Positions 33,878 through 45,600 of a stretch of DNA of 64,000 bases are shown here, in pieces. Position numbers and translations under genes: made by a program. The DNA comes from Sabethes cyaneus (taxonomy: Eukaryota; Arthropoda; Insecta; Diptera; Culicidae): contig NC_071353.1 of the NCBI RefSeq assembly GCF_943734655.1, positions 142,823,907 through 142,887,906 of the forward strand, given 5' to 3'. How positions within the stretch are numbered: position 1 is the first letter of the stretch; each line of letters begins with the position of its first letter. Under the pieces are notes generated by a model, which was given only the letters and a program-made list of their open reading frames with translations, was not told the origin of the DNA and ran no database searches.

Positions 33878-35639
33878 GATGTTCTGAAAAATGTCGAAAA
33901 CGATCCGCCTTATCGTACAGTACGTTGCTAACTGGCGCCCTGAGCGTCGCGTGGTTTCTAATACTGCAGTAAGTGTTATTTGCACTGACAATGATGATTA
34001 GAAAATATGAATCTTTGAAGCACGCGTGCCGTTCCGTTATCAACTGTAGCTTCCTCGGCACAATAGGTACGCGATGACTATGGAATATGACTGATTGGCG
34101 AGCGTAGCGTCGGGAATTGCAATCCGCTTCCCCGGTAAAGTGCACGGTCATGTAGCGAGGCGAGCGAGTATATTTATTTATTAAAAGTGACACTTTTATT
34201 GGTCTTTTATCATTCGACCGCTGGAACTGTGCGATACATCGTTTATTGTGACAAAATTGCCAGCAAAATCCGCGAGAATACTCGAAAGACAATTAGGCAT
34301 TTTTAATTAATGCTTTAAGGAAATTTAAATATTCTTGTCTTTTTTCTACAAACGCAGGCTACGGTTCCTGGACGAGCAGATTAGTACGATGTTGGAAAAC
34401 GGTTTTTCAAGTATTGATCTTGAATCTTATCTTATCTAATAAACTCACAGCCACGGTTTAAATAGTCGCACAAATAAATCTTCAACACAAACCGGCAGCT
34501 AATTTATATTTATTCTTATTATAATTAATATCATAATAGCTACATTAAAAGACTCATAGAAATATTCCAAATTATTGACATTTGCGAAACATCCGAGATA
34601 ATGTTAAATCGGCCTGGCCAACTGTGAAGTATTGGCGCAGAACATTTGACAGTACCGTTTCAGTCGGGCAAAATTTGATAAAGTTATATATGGGACATCA
34701 ATTGTGGTGCACCTAGTTATTATCTACAATTTAGCTGAATAAAGTTTGTCGCGGATCGCTTTTACTCCTAGAGTAAGAAATGGAGGTATTTAACGGATTC
34801 TCAAAACATCGTATGAAAGTATGCACTTAAGTCTCAGGGTAACGCTTCGCCAAAAACGGCTTAGTAAAAAAGAAATGACCAAGTTAATCGAAAGCCCACT
34901 GTGAGGGGTAGCGGGATTATATTAATACTCTCAGCCGTCCACCTCGAATACTAACACCTTCGCCTCGGTAAAATGGCTGAAAAGTTTTCTTGGATGCGTC
35001 AAAGAAAGTTTGCGGTCTCTTATTCATTTTGTCGTCAAGCTGTACGGTCGATTTTGATTAAATTCAGTGGTATTTTCCAAGAATAAGCGCTTAGAGTAGG
35101 TAGTTATAAAGCCTAAAAAAATCCAATATTCGTTGTGCCTAAAGATTTGAAGATTCGGAAAGGCTCGTCGGTAAGCCAAGTAGGCTTCTCTTTTTGCGAT
35201 TACGCAAAAAGTGTGCGGAACAATGAGCGAACCAGCCATTTTACCAAACCGCGGAGGCTTGGGAATCGAGGTGGATGCCAGCCGGAGGATGATTCATTTG
35301 GTAAGTTTCTCTCTGTTATTGCCATATTTGGTGGAACTATCCCTGAGCTGTGCATACTGGATTCGGTGTTGGGAAATCTGCGAAATACCTCTATTTTTCT
35401 TTAGACAATCCAATGAGTTAAAGAGATGTCATACTCTGTAGGTCTAAGGTGAACCTCCCCTGAGAAGCGAGTCCGGGCTTTAAAACGCTTTCGGTGCATC
35501 CACTTTCTAGTGGATGGCGCAAGAGTACCGGATGTTGAAATTGTAAAAAAAAACAACCTTGCTTAATTTGCAGACCTGCAGAGCACAAACTAGGCTTCTA
35601 CCCTAGAACCCTTGAGTTCCTTTTGACCCGAAGCTTGCT
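33878..35639. other. Intergenic; one unexplained possible exon
   Basis: Upstream region of EcKinase gene 2, then AT-rich sequence. On the plus strand, ATG at 35223 opens MSEPAILPNRGGLGIEV and reaches a consensus donor (TTG|GTAAGT) at about 35,300. No matching downstream exon was found and the family is not recognised. No other feature supported. Confidence 0.3.
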
Positions 35640-37800
35640 AGAAAGCTTAGGAGGGTACACGGTTTATCATCGGAGATGCAAATGCGCGGATCAGAAAGGA
35701 GGAATTCTTGCGTCTTGCTATTGGAAGACGTAGTCATGATCTGTCGACTAATGACAACGATTTCAGGCTATTAAATTTCGCCGCGGCCAGCGAAACGGTC
35801 ATCAGTGGCACCCACTTTCCACGTCTGAATATTCCGAAACACACCTGAAGATATCTAAATGGAGACTCTAGCTCGCAGATCGATTATGTCTTGATTGACG
35901 GTCGAAACTTTTCGAATGTCATCGACGTACGGTCTTTTCGGGAATCAATTATTGACTCTGACCAGTATCTCGTCATGTGAAATAATTGCACAGGGTTACC
36001 TAACGCGGCTCTGAGAGGACGCTGCGCCGTTCCACCACCAAGTACGCCAGAAAGCCCGATCAACGAATTGCAGAACAGCAGGAAGAAAAGAAAGAGGGTA
36101 TCCATCGAGTCATTGAAGCAACTGCGAGAGAGATGGTAGGCACGACGTGTGAAAGATAGTGTAACAGCTGGCTGGTATGATGCCGAAATCCAAAGAGTGA
36201 CAGAATAGAAGAATCCAGGAGTGTCATGTTCACCGCGGCTACACGTCAGAACAGAGAAAGACACAGAGAGATTAGAGCTGCGGAAAAAAGAACTCATAGT
36301 CTAAAAAATGCAAGTACGAAGAGCACGTGCTCGTCGGCGGAGAGGAGCGATTTGCCAGCAATGACTACGGAGTTTCTACGAAATAGTTAGGAGCAGGAAT
36401 CAGTACAGGCAACCTGCCTACCGACAAAATGGCGGTAGCAACTAGCTGGAAGGAGTACTTCCAGATGCTGTTGAATGGAGAGGTAAACACGGAGATCAGC
36501 AGGAACAGAATAAGAATGGTGAGCGATGGACAAACTGTGGAGCCACCAACACAGGAGGAGGTAAAGAAGGCAATTGAGTGAGCTGGAAAACAGTAAGGCT
36601 ACTAAGAACGAAGGAGGTATCCCGACCGAACTTCTACAAGCAGGAAGCGAGTGGCTGTACGAAGCAATTCGCCGAATAATTTTCAGTATCTGGGAGGAAG
36701 AACAAATGCCAGAGGAGTGGTTGGATGGCCTCATTTGCCCTTTTTTGAGAAAAAAGGATATCGACTCGACTAGCTCAATTCTGGTGCTCTCACGCATCCT
36801 GTTTTTAGACTGAGATCAAATGAGCAAAGTCTTTCGTCGGCGAGTACCAAGCTGGTTTTCATGAGGGTCGCTCCATAACGGATCACAGGTTTACCCTGCG
36901 TCAGTTACTAGACAAGTTCCGCGAGTACAAGTTGCAGACTCATCATCTCTTCGTGGACTTTAAGACGGCGTACGGTTCAGTCAAACGAAATGAGCTTTGA
37001 CAGATAAAGCTAGAACATGGTTTTCCGATGAAACTAACTGATTCTTGCGACGATGGATTGATCAAAATTGTGCCTTAGAATAGTAGATCTCAGCCGCTTT
37101 CGTGACGGTGGATGGACTAAAATAAGTGGGTGTGCTCTCTAATCTGCTGGCCTACATTGCCATTGAAGCTACAATACGAACAACAAACGTGGAAAGAAAC
37201 GGGACTATCATCACAAAGTGTTGAGCAGTGAAAGAGGCTCTTATACCTCTAAAAGAGAAGCAGCAAGGTTGGAACTTACCATTACATGGTTGTTGGCTGG
37301 GAGGGAACGTGGGAGTCCAAATGGTGTTTTTGCCTATGAAGTAGTGGAGAAATTCATATACCTTGGGATGTTTGTGACAACGACGTCAGCCGCGAAATAA
37401 AGTGACGAATCCCGTAGCCACTTGAAGTTCCGTCGTTTGTATATTCTTACAAAACTGGAACTCTACAGAACACTAAATATTCCGGTGGTTCTTTATGGGC
37501 ATGAATTATGGACGCTGAAGGAAGCTGATCAACGACAGTTTGGGGTTTTGAGCGTAAAATTCTGCGATGCTTGGTGGTAAAATGGAAAACGGGATGTATC
37601 AAGTAAGTTGGGCACCTCGCCAGACTCCGAGGCAGATTAACACACCCCATGGATAGGCGCTGTCGGAGACGATGCACTTTCGATTGGAGTTCGAGGGGAT
37701 CGGAGCACGGCAGCCCAGCATCGACAGTATTGGAGGGCCATAATTCGTTGAGCGTAGGATCGATAATAGGCCGTCGCCACTAAAGTTAAATAAGGAGTCT
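35640..37800 (+). pseudogene. RTE-clade element relic (endonuclease to C-terminus)
   Basis: In order: endonuclease FIIGDANARIRKEE and SQIDYVLIDGRNFSNVIDV; RT start (SELENSKATKNEGGIPTELL, EEQMPEEWLDGLICP); YQAGFHEGRSITDHRFTLRQ; HHLFVDFKTAYGSVKR; the C-terminal YLGMFVTTTS and LNIPVVLYGHELWTLKEADQ. It is fragmented over all three frames with many stops. The YADD region is missing or unrecognisable. It is a diverged subfamily relative to the 5.4- and 53.9-kb copies. Confidence 0.75.
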
Positions 37801-38184
37801 ATGTTCGGTTTATCTCCTAAGTTGGCTTCAAAAACAAAACCCACATGTAATCACAAAGACTAGCCGTACAACAAATTGGCAACCAAGCTTTTCAGCTTTG
37901 ATTTTGCTGTGAAACCACGTTTCGTCGAAACTGATTCAACGTAGTAGTTCGTTGGGGCTGATTTTTACGTTCGGCTGAATGAAAAGAAGAGGAAGCTTAC
38001 CTTTTTGCGTTACAGCTCCTGAAGTCATCGCTCTCGAGGCTTGAAACGTTCGTTGATATCGTTCAATAGAAGGTTTATCTGTTCTTGGAATGTCCTAAGG
38101 ATGCCTCGCCGAATACACACGGTTTGCTGCTTTTAATACGAGCACGCTTTTACCGTCCGTCACGTTAAGCAACGATCGCACTCA

Positions 38185-38404
38185 TGTTGTGTTGAAGCCT
38201 CGGGGTATGATGCTGGCCTAATAAGCCAGCCGTCGTATGTTTGAATCCCGACTGGGAGAGGCTGTTATTGTCAATAGGATCGTAGTAACTGGCCCTGCAA
38301 TTGTCCTGCACTCTAACAGCTGGCTGCGAAGTCTGTCGTATAAAAACAGAAGGTCAAGTTTCAATAACGGAATGTAGCACCTAGGCTTTGCTTTGTTGTG
38401 TTGA
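38185..38404 (+). mobile_element. tRNA-derived SINE (198 bp) with 11-bp target-site duplication
   Basis: TGTTGTGTTGA at 38185-38195 and 38394-38404 brackets a 198-bp unit. Near its 5' end are an A-box-like region and a B-box-like GTTTGAATCCC (38240-38250), followed by a tRNA-unrelated body. It ends in a T-rich segment rather than poly(A). The order and size fit insect tRNA-derived SINEs. Confidence 0.8.
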
Positions 38405-39680
38405 TGTCTTTCTTAATCAACGGTTTGTTCACTGTTGTTAGACAGTCCCACCGGACGTCATCGCGGTGCCAAATTCAGCCGACACTCGTGCTTCGTATAG
38501 TTTTTAATATATTTTTCTCCTTGCATTTTCTTATATACTGAGAGGAAGGTTCTGTTGCATCGTGTAATATATAATATATAATTTTAATAATCAATTATAC
38601 TTCATATTTGCTGCTTCGCTTCTCAAATACATATGTAAATTATCTTATCAAAAAGAAGGGATCAAATGCTTCAATCCGTTCGGTTACTGAATTAAAAAAA
38701 ACTGAAACTGAATGTTCATCAGAGAGAGAGAAAAACTACCACGTGTGTTTAAAACAAACCGAGCTGGGAAAGTTAGCCACTGATCGCACTAGTATGGATT
38801 GTGTAAATTGAACTAAGCACAGGACGTCTTCAGGATTCTTTTTTTTTTACTTCTTCTTGTTATGGAATTGCTGACTTGCTGCTTTCTACTAATGTGTTGC
38901 GTTGTGATTCGCGCGATTTAATGGGGGTTGCTGCCATTTATAAGTAAGACACCGCACCACTTAGCCGTGCTGCGCTGCGCGCGCCCGATTTGTCTACTAA
39001 GAGTGAGTTTCGATTTTGTTTTCTTCTTGCTTCTGTTTCACTGAAGTAGCATAACATTTATACTAATGTGTGTGATCGTTAAATATTTAGTAAGTTGCCT
39101 TAAGATTTTTTGTTTTTTGATGGAGCTTTCCGTTTGAGTTTGAGGAAACTGCCCGCATCGCATGCATCGTCCTCGTCGTCGTGCGTTTTTGTCGTTTATA
39201 ATTCGTCCCATTCAAATGAGCTCTATTTTTGTTGTTGTTTTTGAGCGGATCATAGCATAATGCAGTAGCAAACATGCGTCACCGTACCGGGTACCGTGTG
39301 CCGATAATGGTAGGTTGTATTTTATGTTTAAAATATTTGTTTTTGATTGACAAAATGATTAAAATTCGTATTTCATTTATCTTCAGTAACAGAGATAGAT
39401 AATAGTAAATATTTAAAACTAAAATTGCCAATTTAGTTGGCTATCTTTGCCAATAAGGCCTTATTTTGATGCTTTTTTTTTGCTTAAAAAAGATTCTTAA
39501 GAGAACAAAACATTTATAGTAAAAAAGCTGCCGTTTTCAGCGTGAATCTTTCTCGTGAATATTGTTCGGAAGCACAAAGTGTGGGGTTAAAAATATATAT
39601 GTTTTTGTGATATCACTAAAAGCAAATGTAAAACTACCGAAATCGGTCCGTTCCGGCTTGCCGCGCAGCCGATTGATCTT
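38405..39680 (-). other. Probable 3' UTR/downstream region of armadillo
   Basis: No coding exon on either strand. AT-rich with runs of T. The armadillo stop lies at 39681-39683 on the minus strand, so its 3' UTR must start here. I could not choose a single cleavage site. Confidence 0.4.
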
Positions 39681-42600
39681 CTACAAATCGGTATCGTACC
39701 AGGCGGCCACCTGGTTGTTGTCCTGCGGTGGCGATGGCATCACGTTCAGATGCTCGAAAGTGAGCTCTCCGGCGTCCATTTCGCCGACGTCCATGTCCAT
39801 CGCGTACGGCGACGTCGGCTGATTGGACGGAGGCCCCCCGGGAACGTTGGCGGCGGCGTTACCCGGCTGGCCGCCTCCGCCGTTGCCGCCGCCTATTTCC
39901 AGTCCCTGCATGGAATCTATCGGCAGTGTGTCGTATCCTGTCGAGTGGTAGGGAGCGAAAAACAAAAACGTTATTATTGTGGATGAGAATTTTTAGCAGA
40001 ATAAGAAAAAAAGTCACACAAAGCTAAGGTGAGAATTATTTAAAAAAAATAAACATAATTTAAACTTACAGGATCAATCATAACAAAAACGTTCAAACGT
40101 CAAAGGTTTTTTCAAACTATTCCAAAAAAACACGCCTACTACTGATCAAACAATTCCTGTTCAAAAACAGGTCCCACTTGTTTGGCATTATTTAATTAGG
40201 AATGAAAATGTTTTATCAGCACAAACTATGAACGAAATGCTTAAATGAGGGTGAAATTTCTAGATTATAGAAATTAAATCCGAATGATTTATCTTCAATT
40301 TTGTGGTGGAATTACAAAAAAATGTGCTCGATACAACTAGTGTGTTCAACATAACCCGCGCAGCGTTGAAGACAGTCACGTTTCTGACAAAATGGTTAAA
40401 TGGCTTAGGTGGGTGCCCAACCCAACAGGTCGGTCGGTGGTGCTGGTGCAAGTGCCAACCAGTTTCTCCGTGTGGGTGGGGCTGAGTGTGGAAGAATCCG
40501 ATGAAAATTGATGAAAAACCGAGCAAACGAAAGTGGCAAACGATAAAACGGTGCAAGAAATCAAATGCCAAAGAAAACAAAAATGCAACGGTAACGCAAA
40601 ACCAATATTCATTAGTTCAATAGTCACCTAGTCGGAAGATTACTTATCGTTCCCCGCTCACGGATGGATGGGAAACGTCGTGACAGTGTATGCGATGTTT
40701 ACTACTGCTACTACTACTACTACTACTAGTAGGCTGTGTGTGCTCTGCTCTCCGTGGTTGATTGAAACGCTTTTTGTTATGACGTCCTTCATTCATTTTT
40801 GGTTTGATTTGTTTGGTTTCTTTGTTTGTTTTGCATGCTTGCTTGCTTTTTTCCCGTCCATTACTTATAAATTGAATACGTTTAAGTCTTTTTATGCTGC
40901 TTATTAAAAATGTTTTTTTTTCTTTGTTTTACTTATAGCCTTTTACTTCAACAAACAACTTTTCCGTTTCGTTTTTTTATGAATTACACCATTATTTCAT
41001 TCATTATTAATTATTTTATTTCCTACCACTTGTTTGCATGTACGGCTAAACGTATATGTAAAAGGGGGCAACGAATGAAAATAGGAAAAAGATCGGTTTT
41101 AACATTTTAGTCAAACTGTAAAGGTTGGAGGTTCTCTAGACTCTATCAAAACTTGGGACTTTTTTTTTCAAGGATCAGGAGTTTAACATCAGACAACTAA
41201 GTACAGTAGCTCCTATAGGGTCTGCAACTATTGAGTGTGAATAACTTGACTGTATTTTATTAGTAATTATTTGTTAAGAAATTTTTGCTTCTTTAGTGAT
41301 GATATATGTTAGGCTGGTTTAGCTGAAAGTACACAAAAGAGCAAATGGGAATAGACGATGAAAGAGTTAGTCGGACTGTAGATAGATTTGGGAATGTTAT
41401 TTGGGTCAGTGGGATTCAATCTGGATTCAATTGAGCGAGGTTCATTGTACAGTAAGCACGTTTGTTAGTACGTCGTCCAAAGCGGCGCCGGTGGAATTCT
41501 TAAATTACGATGTCAAAACACGACTACCAAAACCAGCGTAAGAGATGTGGCAGGTTACATACCTTGCTGGAATGCACGACCGCCGTGCGAGCTGTGCACA
41601 CTGGGAGGCCCTTGTCCGTAGAGACCCTCGTACGCCTGATCAGGCGAAAGGATGTCCTATTTAAACCATATTGCATGTGCGTTTGGTGCCGATTGCGATA
41701 GTGATTTTTGGTTCAGGTTGACGATTTTTGGGTGGTGAAGGTGATATTAGAAAAAAAAATAAATAGAAAATAAAAGAAAAAGAAACGAAAAATAGGAATA
41801 AATAATTTGTACAAACTGAACTAAGTTGTGAGGAAAATTTAGATAACGTGTAGATACCTTGACTGCCGTTCTGCAGTTGAAGGATATAGTCTAAAAGCAA
41901 ATTTCCAATCGTTTTTTACAACTAACTAAAATCAATCACTGGCCTGATTAATCGAAAGTTGAAAATCGTCAACAGGTGCGGTCAATGCGAGAGTAGGACA
42001 CATATCGACAGAAGGGACTTCGGAAAGAACATGACATGACAACACCGTCATCAGAACGCAAAGCGATTGGAAATTATATCGACGCTAGCTACCCATCGCA
42101 GACGATATTTACAAACGTGTCCTTCTTTTCAGAGGAAAATTTCTTACCTGCAGGTCCGGTCCCATCCCCAGCTCCCCGTTGTTCCACATGCTGTCGTCGC
42201 GGAACACCGGCAGCGTGGTCAGTTCGCTGGAGAACCGTTTCTTGTAGTCCATCGATTTGTCCTCGCTCATCTTGAACAGGACCGCGGCGGCGTAGGTGGC
42301 AACGCCTTCGTTAGCCGAGTTGAGCAGTTCGGTTAGCGGTGCGGTAGCCCCCTCGGCTTCGATCATCTCGGCTACTTCCTTGTCGATGGCCAGTTCGCAC
42401 AGAACGCCGGCCGCCACGCGCTGGAAAGGACGATTTTCGGTTTCGAGTTCGAGAGGAGAAAACGTTAGTCGTCACTCACACAGTCGAATAAGGGAAAGCA
42501 ACACTCGAGACCGCCCATGCGAGCGAAGCGCATGTGCGGCACCCGGGAATTTTAACAGTAGCATTGACGGGAAACTCTTTGGTCAACAAAAAAAAAAACG

Positions 42601-45600
42601 CAAAACATACCTGAATATTTTCGATGTCGTTGTAGAATAGTAGTTGCACGAAAATCGGAATCACGTTCTGCTGGCGAATGAGCTGCCGATTGAGATCCTC
42701 CTTCGAGAGGATGTGCAAGGCACCGACAGTGCCTTCGACTATTTCCTCCATGCGGACACCGTCAGCGTATGCTCCCGGTGGCTGGGAACCGTTGGTGGCA
42801 ACCGATGACCGTTGCTAGAAAGAAAATTTATGATTAAAATCGTATCATTTGTCAGACTTAGATAGTGTCGATTATAGTCGAATTTAATTATTTTCTCGTG
42901 GAATTGTTGAGAGCAGGGAATCAAAATATCATTGTACATACGCAGAAATAACCGACAAAAACGAAGAGCGATAAACCAGTTATTCTCTGCCTATAAAACA
43001 AAGTTATGTAGCAGCCAGAATGTATTATGATAACAAAATAGTAGGACAAATGAATGTCCCTTCACGCCAGTGAGAAAGATAACTTTCGGTGAGAATATAT
43101 TAACAACTACGATGAACAGCGATAAACAGCTACGGTATCTTGTTGTTTTCCTAACTTTCATGCAATAATGACAAACTTTCATCATATATTGTCGCAATAT
43201 TTTGAAGTAGGGACAATATCTTTGGCTGTTGTGCGCTAGTGATTTTTGATTCCCTAGTCAAGAGACTGTAAATGCCTGTATTGTTGTTTCGTCTTTCCGT
43301 ATTTTCCGTACAAAAATGTGTTTTTACAGCGATAAGCATTTTTTTCTATTTTGGAATAATGCCCTATTTTATTGTAATTAGATTTACCCACCGATCCCAC
43401 AATTTGTTTAGTTTTACTATTAGATGGAGATCAATTTGATTTAAATTTACATTTACATCAATTTTATGACCAATGTTTCGATAAAAAAATAATGCAGGTG
43501 GGTAACTACGATTAGATGTCGTGAAAATTATACTCTTTATTCGGCATCGTGCTGTTGTGAAAAGAGTCGTTGTACAATGGTCTATGGAAAACTTTTCGAA
43601 AAAAAGACCTTTATTTCACCATAGATTGTAGATTTGATATTTGAAGATAAAAAACGATATTATTATATGGCTTCCAATAGCGTGATGCTTGTTTATGGCA
43701 CGTGGTTTTTTCTAATAATTTTGGTCATATGAAATAATGCACACCTAATTTGATTAATATTAAGTTGTAAAGGTATGCTAAAAAACCTGTCTAACCCATT
43801 GACGAACAAGAGATGAAGTTTCGGGATCTTGATAATGTAATTATTATTTTTTAACCACTTTCAACCAATCGAGCACAAAAATTTAATATTTATGGCTCAA
43901 TTTTGAAATTTAAATTAATCGTTGCTAAAGGTACTAAAAGAGACAAATGTTTTAGTAATTTAAAGATCGGTTTTGAATGTACATACTCTCAGTTTATTCA
44001 TATTTCGGCAATTTATCAATCTGTACAAAATATGATCGATTAATGTGAAAAATATATCAACAAATCAACAAAATAAATATGGACTCTATTCTGTAAGTCA
44101 TGTCGAGTGTCGCTTTGCTCGACTGGTCTGCTTTTGGTATTATGTAAATCATGCGATACGATTTTGTCAACAAGTGACGAGTGATTTTTTTTTATTTTGG
44201 GTTTTTCCCGTTGTCTCGGCACTCGACACTCGACAGTGACTAACATAAGGAAACATCACTATGGGTCACAGAGGCCGCCGAACTCCGGTGCGTCTGGTGG
44301 GATTAAGTACCACCCAGTTTCACGGCTACGACCAAAGAATTCAATGGCGTTAACAGCTGGGTATAGACTGTTCAATTCATGATTCGCACCTCGGGAGTTG
44401 GTGGCGTTGTCCGAGTGCAATCATTCATAATTCATAAACATTCCACGGCCAGCGATTAATCTTCGTAGAGATGTCAGGAAAAGGAAAGCATCGATGCTCA
44501 AATCGGAGACAACTTCCAGGTGCACAGTCTTAGTTGCCCTGCAAACGAAGACGGCTACGTACGCCTTGATCAGCATCGGACGACGTCACTCTAGATACTG
44601 GTAGGTGCTAGGTAATAGGTTTCTCATTGGGTGATTGACTGTCTTTGGGTTAGCTCGGACGCATTTAACACATCGACGTGTGATGAACTGATGAATCACC
44701 CTTTTGGGAGTCAAAATCTTTGACGCAGAGCATTCAGCAGACCTGTTTTTCCGAGGTGAAGAAGCTCGACGTGCATCTGCTGGATGAATCGATGAATTAC
44801 CGGATCCTTATCGGGTAAGATAACTTGATGGCGACTTTTAAGAGGTAATAGCGAGCGGCCAAGTCGGCCACCAACCAACACGGAACAAACCGTTGGTGTA
44901 GATTGTTTGATTTCGTCAGGAAAGTGTGTGTGCTGTACGACGTGGGTGATGTTTTCTGTTTGCATGGTGAAGCTCATGGACAATTATATTTCAGTCTCAG
45001 TCCTCGGTTGGTCGGATTCTGTTTGCGGCAATTGTCAGCTAACAAATTGAGGCATAATTACATCGGAGATGGCGGCGGCAGCTTTCAGTTCCGGTAGCGC
45101 CTCCTCTGGTATCTTTTCCGGAATAGCAACTTCGTAGCGCACCAACTGAAGGTAAATCGAACCACGCCACCATAGAGTGTTGGTTACCAAATCTTCGGGT
45201 TGCTGTCCGCGAGTGATGATATCGGCTGAAGTTAATCCGTCGATTCGGCACGTGTAGAATGGGTGTAATGGCTTATTTGACAGCTTGTAGTCAAAAGCGG
45301 ACGGGCTCAGTTTTCTGGAAAATGTGATGACTTCAAACTTGTTGGGGTTAAGAAGCATGTGGTTGTCGACACACCTAGGCAAAAGTCGATAGTTCCTCCT
45401 GAAGGACAGCGGCGTCGGATAGATTTTCGACTTTCAGCAGGTCGTCAGCAAACAAGAGTCACGGACCTTCAAGCAGGTAGTTGACGTCATTGAAGTAGAT
45501 AAGGAATATTAAAGGACCAAGATGGCTGCCTTGTGGTATGCCAGAATGAGCAGTGTACGATCGAGAGAGACTGCCCTCAATGTTCACCTGTAAGTGGCGA

